Shown here: positions 23,974-36,400 of the stretch, piece by piece
Layout of the letters: the number at the start of each line of letters is the position of its first letter
Numbering within the stretch: position 1 is the first letter of the stretch
Assembly (NCBI GenBank): GCA_037179515.1
Contig: JAXCGZ010022648.1
Coordinates: 41,001-105,000, forward strand
Source: Halocaridina rubra
Taxonomy: Eukaryota > Arthropoda > Malacostraca > Decapoda > Atyidae
Direction: 5' to 3'
Length of the DNA: 64,000 nucleotides
The notes under the pieces: generated by a model
Seen by the model: only the letters and a program-made list of their open reading frames with translations
Told to the model about the DNA's origin: nothing
The model's database searches: none
Translations under genes and position numbers: made by a program

Positions 23974-26249
23974 GAAAAGTAATGGCAAAAACGAAACAAA
24001 GTCTCCAGTTTTTCTATGAAGATTTAGAAACTTGGATTATGTGATTCCTCCAAGATAAATTAGAGGCTATATGGATTCCTCATATGTTGTTATAATTAAG
24101 AGGGTAAATTTCGTTAGTTTTGAAGACAACAGGGTTATCAGGAGGAGAAGATAGAGATAGCCAGAAACTATGTCTTGGGGGCATTGAATTTAACTAACTT
24201 TTGAGTTCCCCACTCAGATACTCTCTACAAATCGGAGTTGAGAGTAGATGAAAGAGTGATACGAGACTGATTATGAGTAGCAGATGAGGGTTGAGAAGAA
24301 AAGGCAGAGGAAAAGTGAAGGGTAGAGTCAACATCAAAGGTATGAAGAAGAGAGGAAGATGGGGAGTGTAGAAGATCATTGATGAAGAGAAGGAACAGAG
24401 TAGGAGAAAGAACAGAGCCCTGTTGAGCACCAGTGATAATAGAGAAAGGGCTAGATGTCGCACCAGTAATAACTACAGATATAAAACGATCAGAAAGAAA
24501 ACTGGAAATCAGAGAACAGAAAGAAGGGGTAAAGGGAGTTTGGCCAACAGAGCCTTGTGCCAGACTTTGTCAAAAGCCCTAGAGATATCAAGGGCAATGA
24601 CAAAGGATTCCCCATAGTAAGATAGGACAGGAGATCATCAGTGGATCTTTCCTTGCGGGAGCCGAACTGGTGAAAGGAGATAAGTGAGTTAGAATCAAGG
24701 TGTTTCAAGAAGTGAGCATTGAGCAAAATTTCGAAAACTTTGGCAATAGAAGAGGTTAGGGCAATAGGTCGGTAGTTTGAAGGAATAGAGCAGTCACCCT
24801 TCATAGGAATAGGATGAACTAGAGCATGCTTCCAAGATAAAGGATAGATACTGGTTTGACAGAATGAGGCAAAAATGATGACAAAGCACAGGAGCCAGTT
24901 CATCTGCAAACTCCTTAAGGAACCTTGCAGGGATACCATCAGGACCAGATGCCTAGTTCGTCTTTAGTGAGCAAAGAACCTTATGATCTTTGCATGAAGA
25001 AAGGATAAGGGAGGGCATAGGGTTAGAGAGGGGTAAAGATTGAGGAACAGGTGAGCTGGAATCGTTTATAAACGAGTTGGCAGTTATGCAAAGTGCAAGT
25101 TACGCAAATTATCATGTTGGGTACTCTCAAAGTGCCAAAGGCGGCACTGAGTAGGAGGGATTGGTGGAGGAGGAGCGAAAATGGAAGAGATTGAGATCAT
25201 AGAGTGGTCAGATTTACCAATAGGGGAAAGCACAGAATAAGAGTAGTGTGAAGGGTTAGAAGTAAGAAGTAGGTGAATAGTGTTTGCTGCATGTTCATGA
25301 CGATCAGGAACACGATTAGGATGTTTGATAATTTGCTCCAGATCATGAGTAATAGAGAAAGCAAGGACCTCACTTCCTCCCACATCAGTGTGAGAAGAAT
25401 GAAGCCACTCAGTGTGGTGTACATTGAAGTCTCCAATGTAGAGAACTTCGGCATGTGGGTGAGAAGATAGCAAGGAATCATGGAACGAGGACAGTTATTC
25501 AAAGAAAGACACAAATTTAGTGGGGTTTGGAGAACAGTAGCAGAAGCAAAGGAAAATAGTGGTAGTGGAGAAATAGACATTTAGCCAGAGAACATCAACT
25601 TCAGGAGATTCAAGGTCCATGAGCCTCGCAATAGGAGTGTTAGTGTTGCAGTAGGCACAGACCCTACCTTTGGAACAAAAACGAGTATACAGATTATAGT
25701 GAGAGATTTGAAATGGAAGCATGTATAGACAGCTGGGTTTCAGATAGGAGGAGGAGGTTAGGGAGGAAAGTACCCAAGTGCCGTTCCACAGACAATAGAT
25801 TAGAAGTCAGCCCACGAATGTTAGAATAATGAAGAGTGAAAGAAGCAGATCTATTGGGAGGTGCATGGCTAAGGGGAGAACCATTACTACCACCAGACGT
25901 GTCTGCCCTCACGCCAATAGTGTTGTCAACATGATCCCCGGAGATTCTTTGCACCCCTCTATGCCGAGTACTGAGGGCCATTAGCTGTGGACCTTCCGTA
26001 AATAATTACAAATATGAGGAAAAAAAGAGACATGTGGGGAGTGTTGTGACTTGTCAAATGTAATGGAATAGCAAGAGATGAGGAATGCATATGCCAGAAT
26101 ATTCAGTGTAGATGTATTCATGAGAAAAGAACTGTCCTGAAGGAAGACTCAACCCGCAATTGTTTGGAATATTCCTAGTTGTATCCTAATACCTTCAGTC
26201 ATAGTCTTTCAACTGGCAGCTGTGCCATGGCCAACCTACTAATAGACTG
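23974..26249 (-). mobile_element. Antisense LINE B, 5' part including 5' UTR
   Basis: Continuation of the antisense LINE B after LINE C. From right to left: a leader of about 250 bp that matches the S elements (26249-26000; sense start TAGTAGGTTGGCC), a coding start near 25981, EN (25900-25084), then RT (24990-24190). Compared with the outer copy about 0.5 kb of the EN-RT linker is deleted at about 25080. The outer LINE B resumes directly at 26250, so the leader is most simply the 5' UTR of this inserted copy. Confidence 0.72.
24190..25981 (-). pseudogene. LINE B ORF2 (EN-RT) of the antisense copy
   Basis: EN pieces: LHYSNIRGLTSNLLSVERHL, LLSETQLS (catalytic Glu), VLYIGDFNVHHTEWL (Asp/Asn) and SPIGKSDHSMISI (SDH). 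RT pieces: SGPDGIPARFLKEF in a broken frame, LSWKHALVHPIPMKGDC, NYRPIALTSSIAKVFEILLN, HQFGSRKERSTDDLLSYL, then in another frame the LFFLLLCSFSSSMIF stretch. That frame is out of phase for motif B/C: the true motif reads FADDST-like at about 24340-24310 only with frameshift. Internal deletion plus frameshifts make it inactive. Confidence 0.72.
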
Positions 26250-27602
26250 GTGACCTCCTGGCCTATCCTACTCATGTATGGTCGTCTTCTCTCAGGAACT
26301 GTGGGGAATCCTTTGTCATCGCCCTTGATATCTCTAAGGCTTTTGACAGAGTCTGGCACAAGGTTCTGTTGGCCAAGCTCCCTGCCTGTGGGTATACCCC
26401 TTCTTTCTGTTCTCTTATTTCCAGTTTTCTTTCTGACTGTTTTATATCTGTAGTTGTTGATGGTGCGACATCTAGCCCTTTCTCTGTTACCAGTGGTGTT
26501 CCACAGGGCTCTGTTCTTTCACCTACTCTGTACCTTTTCTTCATCAATGATCTTCTATAAGCCCCATCTTCCTCTCTTCTTCATACCTTTGCTGATGATT
26601 CTACCCTTCACTTTTCCTTTGCCTTTTATTCACAACCTTCATCTGCTACTCGTAATCAGTCTCGTATCACTCTTTCTTCTACTCTCAACTCCGATTTGCA
26701 GAGGGCATCTGAGAGGGGCACTCAAAATTTAGGTAAATTCAATGCCTCCAAGACATAGTTTCTGGCTATCTCTTTATCTTCTTCTCCTCCTAATAACCCT
26801 GTTGTCTTCAAAACTAGCGAAATTTACCCTCTTAATTCTATCAACATATTAGGAATCCATATAACCTCTAACTTGTCTTGGAGGAATCACATAATCCAAA
26901 TGTCTAATTCTTCATCCAAATAATTGGGGGTTATGTTTCGTTTTCATCATTTCTTTTCCTCTTTACAGTTACTTAAAATTTATAAAGGTCTTATCTGTCC
27001 CTTCTTAGAATACTACTTACACATCTGGGGATCTTCTTCTCATACTTATCTCCTTGACAGGGTTGAATCTAAGGCAGTCAGACACACTAATGATCATTTT
27101 CTTAATTCTAATCTGGATTCTCTCTCTATTCGCCATAAGGTATGTTCCCTTTCTCTTTTCTATCGCTACTACTTCCATCACTGCCCTGATGAGTTGGCGA
27201 CTTGCATCCCTCCCCCACTGCCGAGGCCGCATAACACTCGCCAAGCGTCCTCATCTCACAGATACTGTGTGGAGATTTGTAGCGTGGATTGGTCGGAGCA
27301 ATGACTGCTTCTACCCATCTGCCTCCAGACTCTGGAACTCTATTCCTTCTTCTATCTTTCCTAATTCTTATGACCTATCATCCTTTAAAAAGCAGATCTA
27401 TATTCATCTCATGGCCTACTCCTCCATATCTCTTTGTCCACTGTACTTTGACTGTTTTTTTCTGTCTGTCGTTTTCCTTTGTGTGACATTACCTCATCTC
27501 TGCCTTGCCCTTAACCTTTTTCTTTTCCTTCGTCTTTGTATTTTCTCGTGCCCGGGCCCTTATTGATGGGGGCAGTTTCCTATCCCGGTGTCACACCCAT
27601 GA
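26250..27602 (+). mobile_element. Outer LINE B copy, right half with 3' end
   Basis: Resumes at DLLAYPTHVWSSSLRN, the residues expected right after those lost at 19273. It ends with the 3' tail TTGATGGGGGCAG, ATCCCGGTGTCAC and an A-rich end at 27602. It holds the RT palm and C-terminal region. Confidence 0.82.
26255..27566 (+). pseudogene. LINE B reverse transcriptase, C-terminal half (outer copy)
   Basis: Frames broken at several points. Motif A is read as ALDISKAFDRVWHK-like at about 26320-26360. Motif B is VTSGVPQGSVLSPTLYLFFI (26490-26550) and motif C HTFADDSTLHF (about 26580, other frame). The C-terminal domain is 26924-27304, FLEYYLHIWGSSSHTYLLDR and SSSHRYCVEIC, then RLWNSIPSSIFPNSYDLSSF. 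Catalytic residues are visible, but no single frame joins them. Confidence 0.75.
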
Positions 27603-27925
27603 AAAAAATATATATATTCAAACGACGAGAGAGTTTGTAAATTATGCCATGTTTAAAGAAAAAGAGCATATATATTAGTAATAGAGTATTATGAAGAAAG
27701 AGGATAAATTAGTAGTCGAGTATGCTCTACTATCTTGTCATTTTTGCTATGTCAGTATTATTGTGAACTTTTTCATATAGTCATTACAATTTCTTGTGAA
27801 ATTTCATGCTGGTGGTTGCCTCATCTCCCAGTATCATCATCTTCCTATGAGTGATGCATAAATCACGCCCATGAATGTCCCATGTGCAGGCTAGAAGTCT
27901 CACGTGGCTTTCTCTGTTATAAAAA
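27603..27925. other. Unique DNA, nothing recognised
   Basis: AT-rich DNA after the LINE B tail. No ORF, repeat copy or RNA gene was recognised. Confidence 0.5.
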
Positions 27926-28095
27926 CCAAGCTAAAAAATTGGCGGGAAAACTAGCATTGTTTAGTTGCCCCCACACAGGTTATGGGGTATTCCCCCTTCT
28001 CTGAAAGCCTATTGGTGGAGGCATGACCAAGTGCCTGACCCGAGGTATTAAAAAGGGTCAAACAGCTTGCGAGGGAAGCAGAGTATTGTGGGCGC
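27926..28095 (+). promoter_or_regulatory. Possible promoter: E2F-like, CCAAT and TATA-like motifs
   Basis: ATTGGCGGGAAAACT (27939) fits the E2F consensus TTTSGCGC-type core (TTGGCGGGAAA). CTATTGGTGGAGG (28009) is an inverted CCAAT box, and GGTATTAAAAAGGG (28044) is TATA-like. The local GC content is above the surroundings. No coding exon was recognised downstream to 30.3 kb, so the transcript, if any, is unknown. Motif reading only. Confidence 0.3.
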
Positions 28096-28257
28096 CTATA
28101 CTGATAACATTACGTTAAGGGGACGGGGGCATTGAGGCCTAGAGGATTTTTATAGCGTCTAAATTAATTAAGGGGGAAGTGTCTTTTCATATCTATTATC
28201 ACCTTGCACGATTTAGCCCTGGCTTCGAGTGTAGAGAATATAAGTAACATCTATACG

Positions 28258-28396
28258 ACACTACTACTACTACTACTACTAGCACTACTATTGCTACTAT
28301 TACTACTACTACTGCTGCTGGTGCTCCTGCTACTACTACTACTACTACTACTAATAATAATAATAATAATTATTATTATTATTATTATTATTATTC
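28258..28396. repeat. Compound (ACT)n / (ATT)n microsatellite
   Basis: Trinucleotide runs CTA/ACT followed by AAT and ATT. Between 28397 and 29429 the DNA is AT-rich with no gene recognised. Confidence 0.95.
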
Positions 28397-29427
28397 CCTC
28401 TTGTATTACCATATTTGTCTTTTTTTTTTTTAACTGCAAGAGTAGAATTTAGGAGTTTACTAAAGTCATTCATACATGACATGTTTCCCTGTAGAAATCT
28501 CAATAGATCTACTTCAGCAAAGCATCATGTGAGGGCTGGATAGAGAGATATCCAACCTAATAGATAGATGGATTAGTACGTACGTAGTGACAATTAAAAT
28601 ATTTTGCAATAAGAAGGAGAGGGTAGTTTTACCTCGTTTGCTAACTCCTGCCCCCACTACATACTGTGAGAGTACACTATTATATGTGAGAGCAGAGTAT
28701 CATAGACTCTGATAAGGACACAGACCTGATATTCTTCCTCTACTTATTTTCTAACACCAATTAAGGATAGGGACAAGGTAACATCTGCATGGCCTTCCCT
28801 CCTCCCTCCCCCCCCTTAGCATTATTCAACATATTCTTCAAGGTATCATATTCGTTATTCATTTCTCTGTTCCTCGAAGGGATTTTGTGTTTTAGTCATA
28901 AAATTTATATAAAAGAAGTATTTTGTTTAGAAATAGGACAAATGTAAGTTCATGTATAAAGACATTTAATCATTTTTCCTTTCATATCACTTACTTAATA
29001 GTTTATTTTATTTATTCTTGTATATATTGATTTTATTCATATTAATATCACTTATTCGTGCATGTGCTTTATTCAAATATTCAAATACTCTTATAATTTA
29101 TTCAGATCTTAAATTATGCAATATATTTATATTTTTTCTGTGTATTTATATTTATTTATTTGTTTGTGTGATTATTGTTTCTTAATGAGAAGGACATTCA
29201 GAATTTGATCCAATTGGAGGGATAATCTCAAAACAGTCATTACACATCGAAGGGCCAAAACTTGACGACCTTGGTCTAGCTATAACTTTATCACATTGTT
29301 ATAGGATATACTGACCTGGTCATAGCCATTAGAGGTACTGACAAATGGTTTTCTAAGCAATCATAACGCAGTCGAGAATATATATAAAAAAAACCACACT
29401 AAGTAAAGATATAGAGACTGTATATGG

Positions 29428-29533
<106 letters not shown>

Positions 29534-29646
29534 AAAATTGCTAATATTTACTTTCCCAGGTAAACATTTGTAGCAGGGAAAGTGCCAGAGTTCACATGTT
29601 CCCATATAATGTTATTAATAAGATAATTACTGCAGAAAGTGTTAAT

Positions 29647-29946
<300 letters not shown>

Positions 29947-30235
29947 ACTACAACAATGATAACAACAACAACAACATTGTACACCTGTGCACTGCAAATA
30001 TTTGCCATTCTACACAGGATTCTCTTGATGATTCATATACTGTACTGAGAAACTGTCATGCGTTGTATATACACTGTGGTGAAGATGAATATCATTTTGA
30101 TTTATGCCAAACAAAAACTGTTTGAACATAGTTACTGAATTATCATAAACACAAGTTATACCATCCGTTTTAGTCAACTTCTACATGAACTTAGTTGTTT
30201 ATATCATATTATTATTTTTGTTTTTATTATTTTTA

Positions 30236-30305
<70 letters not shown>

Positions 30306-30306
30306 G
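30236..30306. repeat. (ATT)n microsatellite
   Basis: About 23 ATT units just left of repeat R1. At R3 a short ATT run lies in the same relative place. Confidence 0.97.
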
Positions 30307-30315
30307 ATGTATTAG

Positions 30316-30836
30316 TATCTTCTATAATACGATAATACTGGAAGTCGTGGAGTTAAATTTCACCTGAATGACATTAAAGTTGTATTCATATTTTAGTTCT
30401 TAGTAGTAAATTAAGGTAGCGTTATAACAGATATGCATCTTCTCATTTATATTAATATATTTATTTCTAGACTTATCCTACACCTCAAAGCTCCCCGTCT
30501 ACACCTCAAAGTTCCCCGTCCCCTTGGGGTAAATTCCTAAGAGATCTTATTTCTGCCCCGATCAAGTTCTAACTAACTCTCTCTACTTTTACTAACTCTT
30601 ACTTTCTTGTATGACCAAGATGGCAGGGCGTGGTGGCGTGGACAGCCTTGCCAATAGGCTTCCAGAGAAGGAGGAATCCCTCCCTTGTGGGTGGTTTTAA
30701 GGCAGGGCTATCAAGTAGGCCTATTGAGTATTTTCACAGGTGCACATACGTACGTACATATAGATGTTTGTCGTGGGAATGTCTTGAACTGGGTGACCAC
30801 TTTGACCTCTATCGGCACTTGAGAACCTTATAATTT
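30316..30836 (+). repeat. R repeat, copy R1
   Basis: About 520 bp, nearly the same as R3 (50672-51180) and more diverged from R2 (54100-54830). Shared marks: TCTATAATACGATAATACTG at the left, CACCTCAAAGTTCCCCG, GACCAAGATGGCAGG, GCCAATAGGCTTCCAG (CCAAT box) and CTCTATCGGCACTTG at the right. It looks like a promoter-bearing repeat. A 67-codon open frame at 30630-30833 is not conserved as protein in R2 and is probably chance. Confidence 0.8.
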
Positions 30837-31203
30837 TTACCTATCATTATTTAAAAAAAAAAAAAAAACGGGGGCAGAACTATCTAATCTGATGACTTAA
30901 GGCATACAATTTCATATAATTATCTAAACAGATTACAGGAATATCAAAATTACTATGCTCCTTAATGCTTGCTAAAGTTCTCTTGAAGGAAATTCTATTG
31001 TCAAGGGACTTAATACATACAGAACCTATGATTTCTGAAAAAGAAAAACAAAAGAAAAATATGTTCCTTACAATAACATTCTAATTAAAGAAAAAAAATC
31101 AGAATTAAAATATTCACAATTACAATATATAGCTACTAATGATTGACAAAATTATTTAAGAAAAAACTAATTAAACTATTATAATACCCAATTAATATAA
31201 AAT
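30837..31203 (+). repeat. X1 unit, part 1
   Basis: Matches X2 (from about 55061): GAACTATCTAATCTGATGAC and AAGAAAAATATGTTCCTTAC. It ends in the first of two tandem units of about 150 bp (start ATATTCACAATTACAATATA) that recur at 55281 and 55444. LINE F is inserted after 31203. Confidence 0.8.
31183..31203. repeat. Target site duplication of LINE F (left)
   Basis: A 21-bp sequence, starting AATACCCAATTAATA, repeated exactly at 32899-32919. Confidence 0.9.
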
Positions 31204-32898
31204 TCAATATAGCAAAGCAGAGGAATAAAGCTACTAAAGACTTGGTACATGTAAAGCAAATTAAAGATGCACAGGGAAGAGTTTTGTGTGAAGAGCAGGA
31301 TATCAAACAGAGATGGAAGAGCTATTTTGAGACATTGCTAAATGTAGAAAACCCAAGGCAAATTATAGAGTATGGACAGCCAAATGAGGTGGAGGTGGAA
31401 GATATTAGGGTGCAAGAGGTGAAGGAAGCAATTGGAAAAATGAAGAACGGGAAAGCAGTTGGACCAGATGAGATACCTGTTGAGACTTGGAAAGCACTGG
31501 GTAATCTGGGGGTCGAGATCGTGTACCAGATAATTTGCCAAGCATTTGATAGTTAAAAAATACCAAATGAATGGAGAGAAAGTACCCTGGTACCAATTTA
31601 CAAAAGGGAAGGGAGACATCCTGGACTGTGAAAAGTATAGAGGGATTAAGCTTATGAGCCATACTATGAAGATATATGAGAGAGTAATGGACAAAAGACT
31701 GAGAGAATGTACGGAAATAATGGAAGCTCAGTTTGGATTTATGCCAGGAAGGAGTACAACGGATGCCATCTTTGCGTTGAGACGGTTAATGGAGAAGTAC
31801 AGAGAGACACGGAAGGGATTACATCTGGTTTTTATTGACTTGGAAAAAGGTTACGATCGAGTACCAAGGGAGGAAGTGTGGAGGTGCATGCGGAAGAAGG
31901 GAGTGCCAGAAAAGTATATGAGGGTGTACCAGGATATGTACAGAGATGTATGCACACAAGTGAGGACAGCGGCCAAGGTGACGTACAAGTTCCCAGTGAC
32001 AGTTGGACTACATCAGGGGTCGACATTTTGAGTCCATACCTTTTCAACCTGGTCATGGATGTGATAATGAGGGACAGACTTGAGGAGGCCCCATGGACTA
32101 TGTTATTTTCCGACGACATAGTCTTGGTGGCGGAGACCAGAGAGGAAGTGGAGGAGAAGTTGAACAAGTGGAGGGACGAGTTGGAAAGTAGAGGGCTAAA
32201 GATAAGCCGGGACAAAACAGAATACATGCAGATGGGAGAACAAGATGATTATAGGCAATTGTACTTGGCACAGGAGAGGTTAAAAATGGTGGAGGCTTTC
32301 AGGTACTTGGGGTCAAATCTGTCGCAGGATGGTGAACTGGATAGAGAAATAAATGGGAGGATACAAGCAGGATGGAAAAATTGGAGGAAATGCTCTGAAC
32401 TGATATGTGATAGAAAGGTTAGTGCAAGATTGAAAGGCATGATATATCATGCAGTGGTAAGACCAGCGTTGATATATGGCTCGGAGATGTGGCCTGTTAA
32501 GAAAACACAAGAAAGAGAGATGGAAGTGGCAGAGAAGAGAATGGTGAGATGGATGTTGGGTGTGACGAGGAGGGATAGGATTAGGAATGAGAGAATTAGA
32601 GGGACAGCCAAGGTGACACAAGTGGGAAAGAAGATGCAAGAAAGAAGGCTTCAGTGGTATGGACATTGTATGAGGAGAGATGAAGATTGGATTGGTAGAA
32701 GGATGATTGAGCTAAAGGTGGAGGTAGTGAGAGGAAGAGGGAGACCACGAAGACGATGGGATGACTGTAAATGGGACAACTTGAGAGAGAAGGACCTCAG
32801 TGGAGAGGAAGCGTTAGACAGGAGAGAGTGGAAAAGGCTGATAAGAAACCGCGACCCCATATAGATATGGGAAAAGCGAGAGAAGAAGAAGAGAGAAG
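31204..32898 (+). mobile_element. LINE F (RTE-like), 5'-truncated, with TSD
   Basis: About 1.7 kb of sense retrotransposon flanked by a perfect 21-bp target site duplication. It starts in the EN-RT linker and ends in a GAAGAAGAAGAG-type tail just after the ORF stop, as usual in this group. It contains the RT pseudogene at 31242-32864. Confidence 0.88.
31242..32864 (+). pseudogene. LINE F reverse transcriptase (RTE-like)
   Basis: Three frames. 31242-31556: QRWKSYFETLLN, MKNGKAVGPDEIPVETWKAL, ending at a TAA in the FDS-KIPNEW region. 31546-32031: KYRGIKLMSHTMKIYERVMD, QFGFMPGRSTTDAIF and FIDLEKGYDRVP (motif A, with Gly where Ala is usual), up to GLHQGS. 32020-32864: MLFSDDIVLVAETREEVE (motif C, FSDD), YLGSNLSQDGE, VVRPALIYGSEMW, RLQWYGHCMRRDEDWIGRR and GRGRPRRRW. 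The conserved WYGHCMRR and GRGRPRRRW end is typical of RTE/BovB-like RTs. No endonuclease domain because of truncation. Three lesions, so inactive. Confidence 0.82.
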
Positions 32899-33295
32899 AA
32901 TACCCAATTAATATAAAATACTGTTGAATATGATCTCTACAAAGATCCAGCAATAAAAAATTATAACATTGTACAAAAATATTCACAATTGCAATATATA
33001 GCTACTAATCATTGACAAAATTATTTAAGAAAAAACTAATTAAACTATTATAGTACCCAATTCATATAAAATACAGTTGGATATGATCTCTGCAAAAATG
33101 ATTGTCATCAAAATATAAGCACTTTACGAATCTTGAGGTGGTTCTGGAACCATTTTACCTTTCACGTACCTCCCCGTCGGAGGTGGATCTCCCTCCAGCT
33201 GAAAATCTGCAATATGAACATAGTCTGGAGTAGTTTTTAGGGAAAGAACCTAGGGCCTAATGTCGCTGTAACAAATGCAAGAGAGAATAGATATG
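32899..33295 (+). repeat. X1 unit, part 2
   Basis: Begins with the right LINE F TSD and the second tandem unit of about 150 bp (32979), then matches X2 at 56120-56480: GGTGGATCTCCCTCCAGCTG and CTAGGGCCTAATGTCGCT. In the minus strand it carries the short coding-like tract at 33251-33130. LINE E copy E1 interrupts it. Confidence 0.82.
33130..33251 (-). pseudogene. Short coding-like tract in X1
   Basis: The minus strand reads about 40 codons to a TAA: VLSLKTTPDYVHI, then ADFQLEGDPPPTGRYVKGKM and VPEPPQDS. In X2 (56203-56125) the ADFQLEGDPP part is kept, but the frame is then lost. A possible acceptor (CATATTGCAG) precedes ADFQ in both copies. Possibly the last exon of a duplicated gene or of an unknown element. 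No family recognised. Confidence 0.35.
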
Positions 33296-33325
33296 AACAT
33301 AAGAACATAAGAATAGAGGACACTG
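33296..33325 (-). repeat. CR1-type 3' octamer repeat of E1
   Basis: Sense-strand TTCTTATG repeated in tandem at the very 3' end. Also present at 39597, 44997, 49370-49393 and 54471. Confidence 0.85.
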
Positions 33326-33459
33326 CAACATGCCTACTGGCACACACGAGGCAGCTCCATTTTTGAATTGTATTTTCAGCATGTCTAACCTATTCTATTC
33401 TACTCTACTTATTTATTCTATTTTTCTTTTTATGATTTTTCTAATAAGCACTAACCTAT

Positions 33460-36400
33460 TCATACCCACCCTACCTCTGTCATATGTCTATCTAATCTAC
33501 ATTTGAAGGTGTCTAAGGTATTGGCATTTACTATCATACTAGGAAGCTTGTTCCATGCATCAGCTACTCTATTACCAAACCAATTTTTACCAATTTCCCT
33601 TCTGAACCTAAATTTATCAAGCTTAAATCCATTATTACGAGTTCTGGTTTGATCATGAATTTTTAAAACTTTATTAATATCTCCCTTGTTAATCCCTTTA
33701 AACCATTTATACACTTCAATCATATCCCCCCTAACTCTTCGCCTCTCTAGAGAATGTAGATTAAGTTTTTTTAATCTGTCCTCATATGGTAGATTTCTGA
33801 TATTGTGTATCATCTTGGTCATTCTTCGCTGCACTCTCTCCAAGGATTCAATTTCCATTCTATAATAGGGTGACCAGAATTGCACAGCATAATCTAAATG
33901 GGGCCTAACTAATGCAAGATAGAGCTGCAAAATAACTTTTTCCGTCCTATTGCTAACACTTCTTGAGATAAATCCTAAAACTCTGTTTGCTTTATTTCTG
34001 ACTGCTGTGCATTGCTCTCTTGGCTTAAGACTACTACTCACAAGAACTCCCAAATCCCTTTCACACGGAGAACTCATGATTTCATGGTTATTTAGCTTAT
34101 AACTAGTATTGTCTTTTATAGTACCCATTTTAACTACTTTACATTTTTCAACATTAAATTCCATTTGCCATTTGTCCGACCATTCAGATAATCTATTTAG
34201 ATCTTCCTGTAAAGCATGAATGTCTTCTTTTCCATTTATAGTTCTACCTATTTTAGTGTCGTCTGCGAATTTACTTAGGTTACTACTGATATCCGAATCC
34301 AGATCATTTAGATATACGATGAATAATAGAGGACCCAGTACCGGGCCTTGTGGTACCCCGCTAGTAACCGAGCCCCACTCTGATTTCTCTCCATTTATGC
34401 AAAACCTCTGTTTTCTGTCTTTTAACCATTGTTTGATCCATCTGAGCACAGCTCCTCCTATACCATGAGCTTCCAGCTTTTTAACTAATCTTTTGTGAGG
34501 AACTCTATCAAAAGCTTTGCTAAAATCTAGATATATTGTATCATATTCTTTGCCACAATCTACTGCCTCGTAAACTTCTGAATAAAAAGACAGTAAGTTT
34601 GTAAGGCACGAAAAACCCTTAAGAAACCCGTGTTGTGAAAGTTTTATCAGTCTGTGTAATTCTAGATGTGCCCTTATTTTATTTGCAATTATGGATTCTA
34701 GAATCTTACCCACTGTTGACATTAAACTTACCGGCCTATAATTATTCTTTTTAACACGTTCTCCTTTTTTAAATATTGGTACCACATTTGCCAATTTCCA
34801 CTCCATGGGTACCGATCCTAATTTTTTTGAATTATTAAATAATGCAGTTAGAGGACAACTAAGCTCTTCCTTGCATCCCTTTAATATTCTAGCATATATT
34901 CCATCAGGTCCCGGAGATTTATGAGCCTTTAATTTATCTATTTCTTTTATTACCTCCTCTCTCGTAATATTTATTGAACTAAGTATATTATCGGGACTGT
35001 CTCTGTAAATGGATTCTACTTCCGGAATATTTTCCAAGTTTTCATTGGTAAATACAGATAAGAAATAATCATTTAAACATGTACACATCATTTTATCGTC
35101 ATCTGTGACATAGCCATTGGCTACTTCAATTGGTCCGACTTTTTCCTTAAATTTTGTTTGATAATGTTGATAAAACCATTTAGGATTTTCTTTAGCTTCT
35201 CCTGCTATTCTAACTTCGTATTTTCTTTTCGACTCTCTAACTATCTTTTTAACTTCCCTCTTTAACTGTATATATTGCTGCCTCACCTGCTCTTCACCTC
35301 TTTTTAGTTTCCTGTATATTCCTCTTTTAATACCTATAAGATTCTTTATTCTATTGTTCATCCATTTAGGGTCATTTTTTCTTGATCTGCAATGTTTCAT
35401 GGGAATATAGTCTCTCTGACTATTCTTAAGAGTAATGACAAAATTGTTATATTCCTCATCCAAATTTATATTAACTGACGGGCTGCTGTTCTTTCCTGTG
35501 AGAGAATTTAATGTATTGATCTTATCTTGTGATAATCCTTGGCATGTGGTACCCAAATTTCGAGGTAATCCGCTACCTGCGACTTGACCTGCTGGATTAA
35601 CTACCCACATCTGTACCCCAGAAATCCCTTCCCATACCTCATTAGATAATTTAGTTTTTAAGCCCTCAAAATCACCTGCTCTAAAGTTTGGAACAATATT
35701 CTTATTTTCCTTTATAGTTTCCTTGAAAATTATGTTAAATCTAATGGAATCATGGTCACTGTTGCCCAATTTTTCACCTACTTCTAAATTTGTAACCATA
35801 TTCTCTCTATTACTAAGAACTAAATCTAGTGTATTCACCCCCCGTGTTGCTTCATGTACATGCTGAGAAAGCAAATTGTCTTCTACTACTTCCAAAAACT
35901 CCTTGGAGCTACTATCACCTGTTATGGTTTCCCAGTTAATATGTCTAAAATTAAAATCGCCTACAATGCAAACTCTATTTGACCTGCTCACTTTAGAAAT
36001 TTCATCGTATATAACTTGCGACTCTATATTATCTAGATCAGGTGGTCTGTAGACTACTCCTACAACTAGACTTTCTATATTATTTTTAATTTCAACCCAT
36101 AAGGTTTCTGAATTTAGATTTGTCTTAATTCCAGACTTAATGCAGCTTCTGAGGCTATCTTTAATATACATAATTACCCCTCCCCCTCTTTTATCTGCAC
36201 TACGATCAGCATTATAAAGTTTATATCCTGTAATTATGTATTCAGCTTTAAGGTGTTTGCTTTCTAATTTAATCCAACTTTCACTAATGCATATTATATC
36301 CGGTCTCTCACTACATACTATGGCTCTCAGTTCTTCTATCTTGTTACCTAAACTACGGCTATTTGTATAATATACTTTTAAACTTTCTCTAGCTTCACCC

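Noticed and set aside
30630..30833. Small protein in R1, similar at 50983-51234
   Set aside because: The shared frame follows from high DNA identity. It is not kept in R2 and has no coding features.
34220..34468. Plus-strand open frame recurring at 40523, 45926 and, on the minus strand, 48461
   Set aside because: Antisense shadow of the conserved LINE E RT motif B/C region. It recurs only because the copies are near identical.
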